From ENR-C20 sp942493145 (GTDB lineage Bacteria; Bacillota; Clostridia; Acetivibrionales; DTU013): a stretch of 64,000 bases of DNA. Each line of letters starts with the position of its first letter. Positions within the stretch are counted from its first letter, which is position 1. The notes under the pieces are model-generated. The model did no database searches. It had not been told where the DNA came from and worked only from the letters and a program-made list of their open reading frames with translations. The translations under genes and the position numbers were made by a program. Shown here in pieces: positions 34,338 through 42,960 of this stretch. The stretch lies in NCBI GenBank assembly GCA_942493145.1, contig OW818679.1, positions 2,108,001-2,172,000 of the forward strand. The letters are read 5' to 3'.

Positions 34338-35342
34338 TCATTTACTCCATCTGACAAGGGCAGCGCCCCAGGTGAGGCCTCCTCCGAAGCCGACGAAAAC
34401 CAGATAATCACCTTTTGTCAGTTTGTTGCAGGCATATGCGTCCGCCAGAGCGACCGGTATTGATGCCGAAGATATGTTACCGTATTTTTCTATGGTAGTA
34501 TATACTCGTTCCGGCGGAATATCCAGTCTCTTTACGGCACCGTCAATGATCCTGCTGTTTGCCTGATGGGGTATCAGATATCTGATGTCCTCCATTTTCA
34601 TACCGGCATCAGTGACAACCTTCTCTGCTGCCTGGGGCATGATCCTGACAGCAAATTTGAAAACCTCTGAGCCATCCTGCCAAATAGCCTTTTTATTGGC
34701 ATATTTTTCGCGCCTTATAACATCCTCTTCAGGTGTATAAAGGTTTGGAATGGTTATTGATGTTCCATTTGTCCCATCAGAAGCAATATATGTAGAAATG
34801 ATTCCAAAGTTGTCATCTGTTTTGCCCAATACAACTGCTCCTGCTGCATCTCCGAACAGTATACAAGTGTTTCTGTCCGTATAGTCAGTTACACGGCTCA
34901 TGCCTTCACAGCTTACAACCATGACATAATCGTAATATCCTGTCTGAATGAACTGCTGAGCTGTCGTTATGCCATATATGAATCCTGTACACGCTGCAAT
35001 CATGTCAAAAGTAGCTGCGTTTACAGCTCCTATTCCTTTTTGAATCTGGCTTGAAGCTGTTGGTGTAAGATAATCCGGTGTCGAAGATGTCACAATAATA
35101 AGTCCTATATCTTCAGCTTTGACTCCAGAATCCTTCAAAGCATTTTCCGCCGCTTTCAATCCAAGGGAATATACCGGCTGGCCTTCCTCCAACAATCTCC
35201 TTTCAGAGATACCTGTGCGTTTTACGATCCATTCATCGTTGGTCTCGACCATGTTTTCGAGATCTTTATTACTGAGTACTCTTGTGGGGACGTAACTTCC
35301 TATTCCTAAAATACCAACGTTTACCTTCTTTTTTAGGGACAT
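34338..35342 (-). CDS. fabH: Beta-ketoacyl-ACP synthase III FabH
   Basis: FabH starts fatty acid synthesis by condensing an acyl-CoA with malonyl-ACP. The 334-residue protein has the nucleophile Cys118 in IAACTGFIYG, and IPHQANSRIIDGAVKRL and YGNISSASIPVALA for the catalytic His and Asn. It ends FVGFGGGLTWGAALVRW. The ATG at 35342 follows GGAGGTTAAGG. Its 5' end overlaps plsX by 74 bases. Branched primer use (iso/anteiso) is common in the phylum but not readable here. Confidence 0.95.
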   Translation of the reverse strand: MSLKKKVNVGILGIGSYVPTRVLSNKDLENMVETNDEWIVKRTGISERRLLEEGQPVYSLGLKAAENALKDSGVKAEDIGLIIVTSSTPDYLTPTASSQIQKGIGAVNAATFDMIAACTGFIYGITTAQQFIQTGYYDYVMVVSCEGMSRVTDYTDRNTCILFGDAAGAVVLGKTDDNFGIISTYIASDGTNGTSITIPNLYTPEEDVIRREKYANKKAIWQDGSEVFKFAVRIMPQAAEKVVTDAGMKMEDIRYLIPHQANSRIIDGAVKRLDIPPERVYTTIEKYGNISSASIPVALADAYACNKLTKGDYLVFVGFGGGLTWGAALVRWSK

Positions 35343-36342
35343 CCTTAACCTCCACCGTGAACAAGTTTTCCTTAATCTTTTCGAACACCCCGCTGCAAGC
35401 GAGGTTATAAGCTTTGATAATAACATTTTTCATTGTTTTACTGTCTGAATTCCCATGACTTTTGAGAACAATGCCATCTACTCCAAGAATGGGTGCACCT
35501 CCATCCTCAGATGGGTCCATCATCTTTTTAAATGCCAGCATATCCTTCATTACAAACAGCATTGATATTTTTGAGAATATTGTCCTTTTGAACATACCCT
35601 TCATAAAAGCACCAAAGAAAGACCCTGTTCCCTCCAGGAATTTAAGCATTACATTTCCAACATATCCGTCGCATACAACAACATCGACCTTACCAAGCGG
35701 AACATCCTTGCCTTCAATGTTGCCGACAAAATTCATCTTCGATTCCGTCAGGAGCGCATGAGCCTGTCTAAGGACTTCCGTGCCTTTTTTTGCTTCCGTG
35801 CCCATATTTATTAAGCCCACAGTTGGATTGCTCCTGTTGAAAAGGCCCTGCATATAATATGAACCGAACATGGCAAACTGGATATAATTAATCGGTTTGC
35901 AGGAAGAATTAAGCCCTGCATCGATAATGAGGCACTTTCCGTTCTTTGTCGGTACTACGGCGCCAAGTGCAGGGCGGTCAACTCCCTTTAGCCTGCCTAA
36001 AATCAGTAGGGCTCCGGTAAGAAGTGCGCCGGTATTACCTGCCGATATGAAAACATCGCCCTGTTTTGCCTTCAACATGTTAAAAGCAATAACCATTGAT
36101 GAATTCTTCTTGCTCTTAATCGCCTTTGTAGGTACATCTTCATTTGTAATGACTTCATTGGCATGCACCACCTGAAGCCTTGGACTGCTGAATTTTCTAA
36201 CACTCAGTATTTTATTTATCTTTTCTTCATCACCGACAAGCAGGACTTCGAACCCTTCCTGGCTTTTAACTGCGTCGATGCTGCCGTTTACTATAGCTTC
36301 GGGTGCATAATCTCCACCCATGGCATCCACTATTATTCGCAA
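35269..36342 (-). CDS. plsX: Phosphate acyltransferase PlsX
   Basis: PlsX converts acyl-ACP to acyl-phosphate, the donor for PlsY in phospholipid synthesis. The protein of about 357 residues starts MRIIVDAMGGDYAPEAIVNG and has family motifs TKAIKSKKNSSMV, SAGNTGALLTGALLILGRL, DAGLNSSCKP and VCDGYVGNVMLKFLEG. The TTG at 36342 is favoured because GGGAGTGA lies upstream; a GTG five codons earlier is the alternative. The C-terminus carries a basic extension (about residues 330-357) that overlaps fabH by 74 bases, an unusually long overlap. Confidence 0.93.
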   Translation of the reverse strand: MRIIVDAMGGDYAPEAIVNGSIDAVKSQEGFEVLLVGDEEKINKILSVRKFSSPRLQVVHANEVITNEDVPTKAIKSKKNSSMVIAFNMLKAKQGDVFISAGNTGALLTGALLILGRLKGVDRPALGAVVPTKNGKCLIIDAGLNSSCKPINYIQFAMFGSYYMQGLFNRSNPTVGLINMGTEAKKGTEVLRQAHALLTESKMNFVGNIEGKDVPLGKVDVVVCDGYVGNVMLKFLEGTGSFFGAFMKGMFKRTIFSKISMLFVMKDMLAFKKMMDPSEDGGAPILGVDGIVLKSHGNSDSKTMKNVIIKAYNLACSGVFEKIKENLFTVEVKDVPKKEGKRWYFRNRKLRPHKSTQ

Positions 36343-36423
36343 AGCAGTCACTCCCAATTATATTATTCTCATTGATTTACTCACATGAATTGTTCTCATT
36401 GTGTATAAATTGTATTCAAAAGT

Positions 36424-37017
36424 TTATTTGCCTGCATCATCCCCAACCAATGTATTCTCAATTGATACAAGGATGAATTTCCCTCTGAAAATTTCCTTCT
36501 GTTTCTCATTGATCCTGACCCAAACCAGATAGTTTGTACCCCTGATTCTTCTAACTTCTGCTCTCGCAGTCAATTTACAACCCGCGTAAACCGGCGTCAT
36601 GTACTTGATGTTTGCTACTCCGACAAGTGCAACTGCGGCATCTATCACTGCAATTGCCAGTGATTCAGCAAGAGAGTATATGAAATGTCCCCTTATGATC
36701 CGTGTCTTTTCAAAAGCCATGTTGTCATCTGTTTCAAGCACCGAAACACCACTTTTGCCAAGATTTATGTCTATAAGCTCACCGACGATTTCCTTGCTGT
36801 GCAGAGATTTGACCTTGCTGTAGTTGTTTTCTGCAACATTCTTTATTCTTTCCCTGAGCTCCGGTATACCTAGTTCAAGTCTGTCAAGCCTGATTGTCGG
36901 TATGCTTACGGCCAACAACTCCGAAAGATCCTCATCGGTGAAAAACGGTTCATTCTTAATCTTTTCCTGAAGTATCTGTTGCCTTTCCTTCTTCATAAAG
37001 GAAGACCTGCTCATCAT
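36424..37017 (-). CDS. fapR: Fatty acid and phospholipid biosynthesis repressor FapR
   Basis: FapR represses fab and pls genes and is released by malonyl-CoA. The 197-residue protein has an N-terminal DeoR-like HTH (FTDEDLSELLAVSIPTIRLD) and a C-terminal hot-dog ligand domain with TRIIRGHFIYSLAESLAIAV and VRRIRGTNYLVWVRI. GGGGTG precedes the ATG pair at 37017/37014. It is the first gene of the fapR-plsX-fab unit and has a FapR-like operator in its promoter, so it is probably autoregulated. Confidence 0.94.
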   Translation of the reverse strand: MMSRSSFMKKERQQILQEKIKNEPFFTDEDLSELLAVSIPTIRLDRLELGIPELRERIKNVAENNYSKVKSLHSKEIVGELIDINLGKSGVSVLETDDNMAFEKTRIIRGHFIYSLAESLAIAVIDAAVALVGVANIKYMTPVYAGCKLTARAEVRRIRGTNYLVWVRINEKQKEIFRGKFILVSIENTLVGDDAGK

Positions 37018-37057
37018 AACACCCCATAAAGAGTTTTCGAGAGATCGCGAATTATAA

Positions 37058-37118
37058 TTATTACCTGCTACTAATCTCTCATACCAAGAAGTATATTATA
37101 TCTTTTAAGTAAGTGCAA
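37058..37118 (-). promoter_or_regulatory. fapR promoter with FapR-like operator
   Basis: On the minus strand TTGCAC (37113-37118) and TATACT (37090-37095) are 17 bases apart. About 15 bases downstream lies TTAGTAGCAGGTAATAA (37058-37074), a 17-bp near-palindrome. It differs at one arm position from the FapR-box pattern TTAGTA-N5-TACTAA. Its position over the transcription start region fits repression of fapR-plsX-fab. No second box was seen just upstream of plsX. Confidence 0.75.
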
Positions 37119-37138
37119 CATTTTCCTTATAAATTTTA

Positions 37139-37768
37139 TCAATCCTTTTTGTTAATACCTATGTCAAGCACCTTGAGATTCTTGACAAAATAGTCATAGC
37201 CTGAATAAATGGTCACTATCACAGCTATAGCCATGGCATATACATCGAGCCGGAAATCGCTGAACAGGCTTATGGGGAAATTTTTCAGCAATATTGCGGC
37301 AACGGCTACGATCTGGGTGACCGTCTTCACTTTTCCCAATTTACTTGCTGCAATAACAATACCCTCTTGCACAGCTATAAGTCTTAATCCGGTAACTGCA
37401 AACTCCCTGAAGAGGATTATCACCGCAAACCAACTGTTGAGGTCACCCCTTTGAACCAGGGCTACAACAGCCGATGCTATCAAGAGCTTGTCAGCAATCG
37501 GATCAAGAAATATCCCGAGATTTGTTACCAGTTTCCTTTTGCGGGCGATATAACCATCCACCCCGTCGGTGCTTGCTGCCAGTATGAATATTACTGCTGC
37601 AATATAGTTGCCGTAATTGATGATGAAATTGTTAAGCGAAGTCAGCTGTGGTTTTATGAATTCAAGAAGGCCAAAGTTGATGATTACATCAGGTATTGGA
37701 ATTACAAAAATCATAAACAGAGGTATGGTCAGTATCCTTGATATGGTTATTTTATTTGGAAGATTCAT
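37139..37768 (-). CDS. pgsA: CDP-diacylglycerol-glycerol-3-phosphate phosphatidyltransferase PgsA
   Basis: PgsA makes phosphatidylglycerol phosphate from CDP-diacylglycerol. The 209-residue membrane protein begins MNLPNKITISRILTIPLFM. It has the CDP-alcohol phosphotransferase motif split across TDGVDGYIARKRK and LGIFLDPIADK, where the Asp residues bind metal. About six membrane segments are visible. Its start overlaps the rimO stop by ATGA-type coupling (37765-37768). The arrangement rimO-pgsA is common in clostridia. Confidence 0.94.
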   Translation of the reverse strand: MNLPNKITISRILTIPLFMIFVIPIPDVIINFGLLEFIKPQLTSLNNFIINYGNYIAAVIFILAASTDGVDGYIARKRKLVTNLGIFLDPIADKLLIASAVVALVQRGDLNSWFAVIILFREFAVTGLRLIAVQEGIVIAASKLGKVKTVTQIVAVAAILLKNFPISLFSDFRLDVYAMAIAVIVTIYSGYDYFVKNLKVLDIGINKKD

Positions 37769-39180
37769 TCTTTAACCTCTCCTGTCAAATCATAATCACT
37801 GCTGTTAAGTATCTCCACCTCGACAAAACTTCCGGTATCGACAGGCGCAATTGATGTGAAATAAATCACTCCGTCAATGTCCGGCGCTTCTGCATAGCTT
37901 CTTCCGTAATAGAATATGCCGTCATCTGCGACTCCCTCGCAAAGCACCTTATAGGTTTTACCCAGTTTGTCCTCATTGGTTTTAGCAGATATGCCCTGTT
38001 GAACAGTCATGATCCGTCCGTGTCTTTGCTTCTTGATGGCTTTGGGTACCTGTTCCTTCATTCTTGCGGCTGGTGTCCCATCTTCTTTAGAATACATAAA
38101 TACCCCAAGCCTGTCAAACCTGTATTTCCTCACGAATTCCAAAAGAATGGCGAAATCTTCCTCATTCTCTCCGGGAAATCCAACTATCAGTGATGTCCTT
38201 ATCACAGCATCGGGTATCCTCTCCCTGATTCTTTCAAGCAGCCTGACCGTGTCCTCTGCAGTCCCCCTCCTGCCCATCAGCTTAAGAATCCTTGGGCTTG
38301 CATGCTGTATGGGGATATCGAAATACCTGCAAACCTTTTTATTGGTTGCAATCTCTTCAATCAGCGCGTCATCGGTTTCCTCAGGATAACAGTACAGCAA
38401 CCTTATCCATTCCACATCTTCTATACTGCTTAATTCTTTAAGCAGTGGAACAAGCTTCTTTTCTTTATATATATCTATTCCGTATCGAGTGGTATCCTGA
38501 GCCACCAGGATTATTTCCCTGACCCCGTCTGCCGCCAGCTTTTTTGCTTCCTTGACAATATCCCCGATAAGTCTGCTCCTGAAACGTCCTCTGAGAGATG
38601 GTATTACGCAATAAGTGCAGCAATTGTCACAGCCTTCGGATATTTTGAGATATGCTGAAGTCCTTCCGGTTGATACAACACGCTCTGTGTTGAGGTAATC
38701 CGTTCCGGTCAGTTCGCCATATTTCTCGGGCTTTTCGACAACAGAGCTGATTTGGTCGGTATCAGCAATTTGGATTGCTCCGACTTCCTCCGCCTTCCTG
38801 ATAATATCTGCGATTTCTCCGTAACTGCCTGTACCTACTACCGCATCAACCTCCGGGATCTCGGTGATTATATCATGTCTGTAACGCTCTGCGAGACATC
38901 CTGTCACGACCAGCAGCCTGCATTTTTCCTTCTTGCACTGCCCCATTTCTATAATTGTGTTTATTGATTCCTGTCGCGCGGACTCAATGAATCCACAAGT
39001 ATTAACAATGATTATGTCTGCCTCGTCCTTGTCGGCTACTATCTCATAATCCTTATTTTTCAGATGTCCAAGCATTATTTCACTGTCCACCAGATTTTTG
39101 GGGCATCCCAGTGAAACCATGCCTATTTTTTTCTTTTTATTTTGCTCCAAATTCTCCTTCAAATCCTGCTCCAAATCCAA
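37765..39180 (-). CDS. rimO: Ribosomal protein S12 methylthiotransferase RimO
   Basis: RimO adds a methylthio group to an aspartate of ribosomal protein S12, using two iron-sulfur clusters. The protein has the N-terminal UPF0004 domain with SLGCPKNLVDSEIMLG, VNTCGFIESARQES and TGCLAERY. The radical SAM triad is in EGCDNCCTYCVIPSLRG, and a C-terminal TRAM domain follows. The start is uncertain: a TTG at 39180 opens the frame right after an in-frame TGA, and further TTG codons follow within a 12-bp repeat. The core family sequence begins only at KKIGMVSLG, so the first 18 residues derive from repeat DNA. Confidence 0.93.
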   Translation of the reverse strand: MDLEQDLKENLEQNKKKKIGMVSLGCPKNLVDSEIMLGHLKNKDYEIVADKDEADIIIVNTCGFIESARQESINTIIEMGQCKKEKCRLLVVTGCLAERYRHDIITEIPEVDAVVGTGSYGEIADIIRKAEEVGAIQIADTDQISSVVEKPEKYGELTGTDYLNTERVVSTGRTSAYLKISEGCDNCCTYCVIPSLRGRFRSRLIGDIVKEAKKLAADGVREIILVAQDTTRYGIDIYKEKKLVPLLKELSSIEDVEWIRLLYCYPEETDDALIEEIATNKKVCRYFDIPIQHASPRILKLMGRRGTAEDTVRLLERIRERIPDAVIRTSLIVGFPGENEEDFAILLEFVRKYRFDRLGVFMYSKEDGTPAARMKEQVPKAIKKQRHGRIMTVQQGISAKTNEDKLGKTYKVLCEGVADDGIFYYGRSYAEAPDIDGVIYFTSIAPVDTGSFVEVEILNSSDYDLTGEVKE

Positions 39181-39320
39181 TGCTCACTCTCCCGTCCTTT
39201 TTCCTGTCCTTTTTCTTGTTCTTTTTACTGCTCTTTTTCCTGTTCTTTTTCGAGTTTCCTTTTCCTGCTCTTTTTCCTGTTTCCTTTTCCGAGTTTTTTT
39301 CTTGTTTTTTTCTTGTTTCC
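39145..39320. repeat. 12-bp purine/pyrimidine tandem repeats at the 5' end of rimO
   Basis: The plus strand is almost pure C/T. About eight imperfect 12-bp units of the type CTTTTTCCTGTC cover 39194-39300. A second set of three 12-bp units (GGATTTGGAGCA type on the minus strand) covers the first codons of rimO. One minus-strand frame reads as a Lys-rich peptide of 61 residues, but it has no ribosome site or family and is judged non-coding. Unit length is a multiple of three, so copy changes would not shift the rimO frame. Confidence 0.75.
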
Positions 39321-39540
39321 ACTAATAAATACGAGTTCTTAAATATGTTTTTTCTTTAATATACATCTAAATTCATATACATCTCAATACAAACCTTAAT
39401 ATACACCAATATAGGTCTTTTCTCAATGATAATAACAAAAATCTGAGAAATGATTGAATTGTTATTGATTTTATAATATAATTTTCAAAGATATAATTAT
39501 TACCAGCTTATAATAGTATATAATATAAAGGAGTGTTTAT
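39321..39540 (+). promoter_or_regulatory. AT-rich gap with candidate promoter for bcd-etfBA
   Basis: On the plus strand TTGAAT (39454-39459) and TATAAT (39477-39482) are exactly 17 bases apart, 58 bases before the bcd start. Further TATAAT-like words occur at 39511-39530 in this AT-rich stretch, so the exact start is uncertain. Nothing else was recognised between the rimO repeat region and bcd. Confidence 0.45.
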
Positions 39541-40695
39541 ATGAATTACTTTCTGACCGAAGAGCAGGAGATGATTAAAGAGCTTGCTGCCAGAATAGCA
39601 GATGAAAAGATTGCTCCAGTTGCAATCCAGTATGATGAAGAAGGCAAATTCCCCCACGATATCGTAAAGGTTCTTGCAGAATCAGACCTCTGCGGCGTTT
39701 ATATCCCAGAGGAATACGGCGGCCTTGGTGGCGGCATATTTGAGATGGCCATTGTCGTTGAGCAGCTGAGCCGTGCCTGCGGCGGTATATCTCTTGCTTT
39801 TGCCGGCACAGGACTGGGAACCTTCCCCATCATCCTTTTCGGAAATGACGAGCAAAAAAAGAAATTCCTTCCTGATATAGCTTCAGGCAAAAAGCTTGCA
39901 GCATTCGGACTGACCGAGGCTAATGCCGGTAGCGACGCAGCGGGTATTCAGACCACAGCCACCCTTGATGGAGATGAGTATGTTCTCAACGGTACAAAGC
40001 AATGGATCACAAACGGCGGAGAAGCTGATATATATACTGTCGTTGCCTGTACAAACAGGGCTAAGGGCGCCAGGGGCTTCTCGGCATTTATCGTCGAAAA
40101 AGGAACCCCGGGCTTTTCTTTCGGCAAGAAGGAAAATAAGATGGGAATCAGGGCTTCATGTACAAGTGAACTTGTATTCGAAAACTGCAGGATACCGAAG
40201 CAAAACCTTCTTTCGCGTGAAGGCATGGGCTTCATCGTTGCAATGAAGACACTCGACAGGACAAGGCCGGGTGTTGCATCTCAAGCCCTCGGAATTGCAC
40301 AGGGCGCCTTCGACGCAGCTGTAAAGTATTCCAGGGAAAGGGTACAGTTCAACCAGCCTATCTCCTCATTCCAGGCTGTCCAACACATGCTGGCCGATAT
40401 GGCCATACAGATCGAAGCTGCGAGGGCACTCGTATATAGTACCTGCCGGTTTATCGACAGCGGTGCCAAGGAGTTCTCCAAGGAATCGGCAATGTGCAAG
40501 GTATTTGCATCTGATACAGCCATGAAGGTAACAATTGACGCAGTCCAGGTAATGGGCGGTTATGGTTACATGAAGGAATATCCCGTTGAAAAAATGATGA
40601 GAGATGCCAAGATAACCCAGATATATGAGGGCACAAACCAGATTCAAAGAAATGTAATAGCCCTTGAATTGATAAAAGAAGCAGGCAGGAAATAA
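39541..40695 (+). CDS. bcd: Acyl-CoA dehydrogenase (butyryl-CoA dehydrogenase type)
   Basis: This FAD enzyme reduces or oxidises an acyl-CoA/enoyl-CoA pair with Etf as partner. The 384-residue protein has family motifs GVYIPEEYGGLGGG, AFGLTEANAGSDAAGIQTTA and WITNGGEADIY. The C-terminal FGGYGY-type is GGYGYMKEYPVEKMMRDAKI, and QIYEGTNQIQRN holds the catalytic Glu. It resembles the Bcd subunit of bifurcating Bcd-Etf. AAAGGAG precedes the ATG. It is followed by etfB and etfA in one operon; there are no crotonase, thiolase or hydroxyacyl-CoA dehydrogenase genes beside it, so the physiological acyl-CoA is unknown. Confidence 0.93.
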   Translation: MNYFLTEEQEMIKELAARIADEKIAPVAIQYDEEGKFPHDIVKVLAESDLCGVYIPEEYGGLGGGIFEMAIVVEQLSRACGGISLAFAGTGLGTFPIILFGNDEQKKKFLPDIASGKKLAAFGLTEANAGSDAAGIQTTATLDGDEYVLNGTKQWITNGGEADIYTVVACTNRAKGARGFSAFIVEKGTPGFSFGKKENKMGIRASCTSELVFENCRIPKQNLLSREGMGFIVAMKTLDRTRPGVASQALGIAQGAFDAAVKYSRERVQFNQPISSFQAVQHMLADMAIQIEAARALVYSTCRFIDSGAKEFSKESAMCKVFASDTAMKVTIDAVQVMGGYGYMKEYPVEKMMRDAKITQIYEGTNQIQRNVIALELIKEAGRK

Positions 40696-40777
40696 TCGAT
40701 CAATAATTTATATCGATTCATAACGTAAAAAAAGAAGCAAAAATAAAAAACAAAATGATCCCGGGAAGGATGGTCCA

Positions 40778-41572
40778 ATGAATATCGTTGTATGTATTAA
40801 ACAGGTACCCGGTACCATGGAAGTAAAAATGAACAAAGAAACAAACACCATCATACGTGAAGGTGTGGAAGCCATAATCAATCCCTTTGACACTTATGCG
40901 GTCGAGGAAGGATTGAGGATCAGGGATAAGACAGGCGGCAAGGTCACAGTCATGAGTATGGGCATTCCATCAGTCACCGAACAACTCAAGGAGACAATAT
41001 CACTGGGGGTGGATGATGCTGTTTTACTCAGCGACAGGGCTTTTGCCGGCGCAGATACCCTTGCAACCTCCTATGCCCTTTCAATGGGTATTAAGAAAAT
41101 GGGTAACGTAGATCTGATAATCTGCGGGAAACAGGCCACCGACGGTGACACCGCTCAGGTTGGTCCAAGCCTGGCTGAAAAGCTTGGGTGTCCGCATACT
41201 ACCTATGTGAAAAAAATTGAAGAAATCAGGGACGGATACATCAGATGCCAGCGCATGACTGAAGACGGTTATGAAGTGATTGAAATGCCCCTCCCTGCCG
41301 TGATCACAGTAGTTAAGGAAATCAATGAACCACGGTTGCCTTCTCTTAAAGGCATGATGAGAGCAAAAAAAGCTGAGATAACTGTCTGGACCACCGATGA
41401 TGTAAACGCCGACAAGGCTCTTTGTGGTTTGAAGGGCTCACCTACACAGGTTATCAAGACATTTGTACCGGTACACGACGTAATCAGTGAAATGCTCCAG
41501 GGTACTCCCCAGGAACAGGCGGAGAAACTTGCAGACAAGCTGCTGACAATGTCCTTCCCCGTCTGCCATTAG
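40778..41572 (+). CDS. etfB: Electron transfer flavoprotein subunit beta
   Basis: EtfB forms with EtfA the electron carrier for the dehydrogenase. The 264-residue protein begins MNIVVCIKQVPGTMEVKMNK and has IINPFDTYAVEEGLRI, GKQATDGDTAQVGPSLAEKL (nucleotide site) and LPAVITVVKEINEPRLPSLK. These are features seen in the clostridial, bifurcating-type subunits. GGAAGG precedes the ATG. It lies 82 bases after bcd and 82 before etfA. Confidence 0.93.
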   Translation: MNIVVCIKQVPGTMEVKMNKETNTIIREGVEAIINPFDTYAVEEGLRIRDKTGGKVTVMSMGIPSVTEQLKETISLGVDDAVLLSDRAFAGADTLATSYALSMGIKKMGNVDLIICGKQATDGDTAQVGPSLAEKLGCPHTTYVKKIEEIRDGYIRCQRMTEDGYEVIEMPLPAVITVVKEINEPRLPSLKGMMRAKKAEITVWTTDDVNADKALCGLKGSPTQVIKTFVPVHDVISEMLQGTPQEQAEKLADKLLTMSFPVCH

Positions 41573-41654
41573 TGCCGGCATTATCAGCATTTCCTGCCGG
41601 TAAAATAGCAGCCGGTAACAAATAATTTTACTTACTAACCATGGAGGTAAACCA

Positions 41655-42848
41655 ATGGCAGAAATCAAAGTTTTAAATGATAAATGCGTAGGCTGTAAAC
41701 TGTGCATAGGGAGCTGTCCCTTCAATGCAATCAAGGTTGTTGAAAAAAAAGCGATCATTCTCGATAACTGCACTTTTTGCGGTTCCTGCGTTTCATCCTG
41801 CAAATTCAAGGCAATTGAGCTGACAAGGGACGAAGAAGGTCCTGCCGTAGACATTTCGTCATATAAAGGCGTGTGGGTCTTCGGTGAGCAAAAGCATGGA
41901 ACACCTGCCAGTGTTGCCCTTGAGCTACTGGGCGAAGGAAGGAAGTTGGCCGATCAGCTTCAAACAAAGCTCTCTGCCGTACTTTTAGGCAATGATGTTA
42001 AAGATATGGCTAAGCTTCTTATCTCTCACGGCGCCGATGCAGTATATCTTATAGACCATCCTTCCCTTAAGGATTTTAACGATGAATCCTATGCTGATAT
42101 TTTCGTACAGCTGATAGGGCGTTATAAGCCTGAAATCGTATTAATGGGTGCGACAACCTACGGCAGGTCACTGGCCCCGAGGATCTCTTCAAGGCTGAAT
42201 ACAGGGCTTACAGCCGACTGTACTTCTCTTGATATCGACCTTGAAAAAAGGATTATCATGCAGACACGTCCAGCCTTTGGCGGCAATCTGATGGCAACCA
42301 TCATCTGCCCCAACCATAGGCCCCAGATGTCAACAGTAAGACCCAAGGTCATGAAAGCTCTTCCTGAAGATGCTTCAAGGACAGGAGAAATCATAAAGCC
42401 GGAAGTTATAATTCCTGAGGACGTCAAGACTAAGGTAACTGAAACTGTCACCACTCTCTGCGAAATGGTCAATCTCACCGAAGCCGATATTATTGTATCC
42501 GGTGGAAGAGGTATGGGCGACCCCAAGAACTTCGCCCTGATTGAAGAACTTGCAAGGGTTCTCGGAGGCGCAGTAGGTGCATCCCGTGCCACCGTAGACG
42601 CAGGCTGGATCGACTACAGCCACCAGGTAGGCCAGACAGGAAAGACAGTAGGGCCTAAAGTATACTTTGCATGTGGTATATCAGGTGCAGTCCAGCATCT
42701 TGCCGGTATGTCCTCATCCGATACAATAATTGCAATAAACAAGAATCCTGACGCTCCTATTTTCAGGATAGCCAATATAGGTATCGTCGGAGATGTCATG
42801 GAAGTACTCCCGGCAATAATAAGCGAATTTAAGAAAAAACTGGGATAA
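41655..42848 (+). CDS. etfA: Electron transfer flavoprotein subunit alpha with N-terminal 2[4Fe-4S] ferredoxin domain
   Basis: The 397-residue EtfA starts with a bacterial ferredoxin domain (residues 1-60) holding two complete cysteine sets, CVGCKLCIGSC and CTFCGSCVSSC. The EtfA N domain then begins near YKGVWVFGEQ, and the C-terminal FAD domain has SGGRGMGDPKNF, VGASRATVDAGWIDYS, QVGQTGKTVGPKVY and SGAVQHLAGM. The ferredoxin fusion occurs in Etfs tied to electron bifurcation or to other iron-sulfur partners, and suggests direct electron exchange with ferredoxin. GGAGG precedes the ATG. The operon ends in a strong terminator. Confidence 0.94.
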   Translation: MAEIKVLNDKCVGCKLCIGSCPFNAIKVVEKKAIILDNCTFCGSCVSSCKFKAIELTRDEEGPAVDISSYKGVWVFGEQKHGTPASVALELLGEGRKLADQLQTKLSAVLLGNDVKDMAKLLISHGADAVYLIDHPSLKDFNDESYADIFVQLIGRYKPEIVLMGATTYGRSLAPRISSRLNTGLTADCTSLDIDLEKRIIMQTRPAFGGNLMATIICPNHRPQMSTVRPKVMKALPEDASRTGEIIKPEVIIPEDVKTKVTETVTTLCEMVNLTEADIIVSGGRGMGDPKNFALIEELARVLGGAVGASRATVDAGWIDYSHQVGQTGKTVGPKVYFACGISGAVQHLAGMSSSDTIIAINKNPDAPIFRIANIGIVGDVMEVLPAIISEFKKKLG

Positions 42849-42875
42849 TTAAAAATTGTAATTACTAATAAATAA

Positions 42876-42915
42876 TCAGAACGGTATTTTAGTTTTCGCT
42901 AAAATACCGTTCTGA
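42876..42915 (+). terminator. Strong terminator after etfA, shared with recX
   Basis: Perfect 17-bp arms (TCAGAACGGTATTTTAG and complement) enclose a 6-base loop, followed by ATTTTTCC on the plus strand. The element lies between convergent etfA and recX and could stop transcription from both sides. Confidence 0.9.
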
Positions 42916-42960
42916 ATTTTTCCATCCTTATGCCTATATCTACCCATTCAACTTGCCCTC

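Noticed and set aside
39137..39322. Minus-strand frame of 61 codons, Lys-rich
   Set aside because: It is a by-product of the 12-bp purine repeats, overlaps the start of rimO in another frame, has no ribosome site and matches no family I know.
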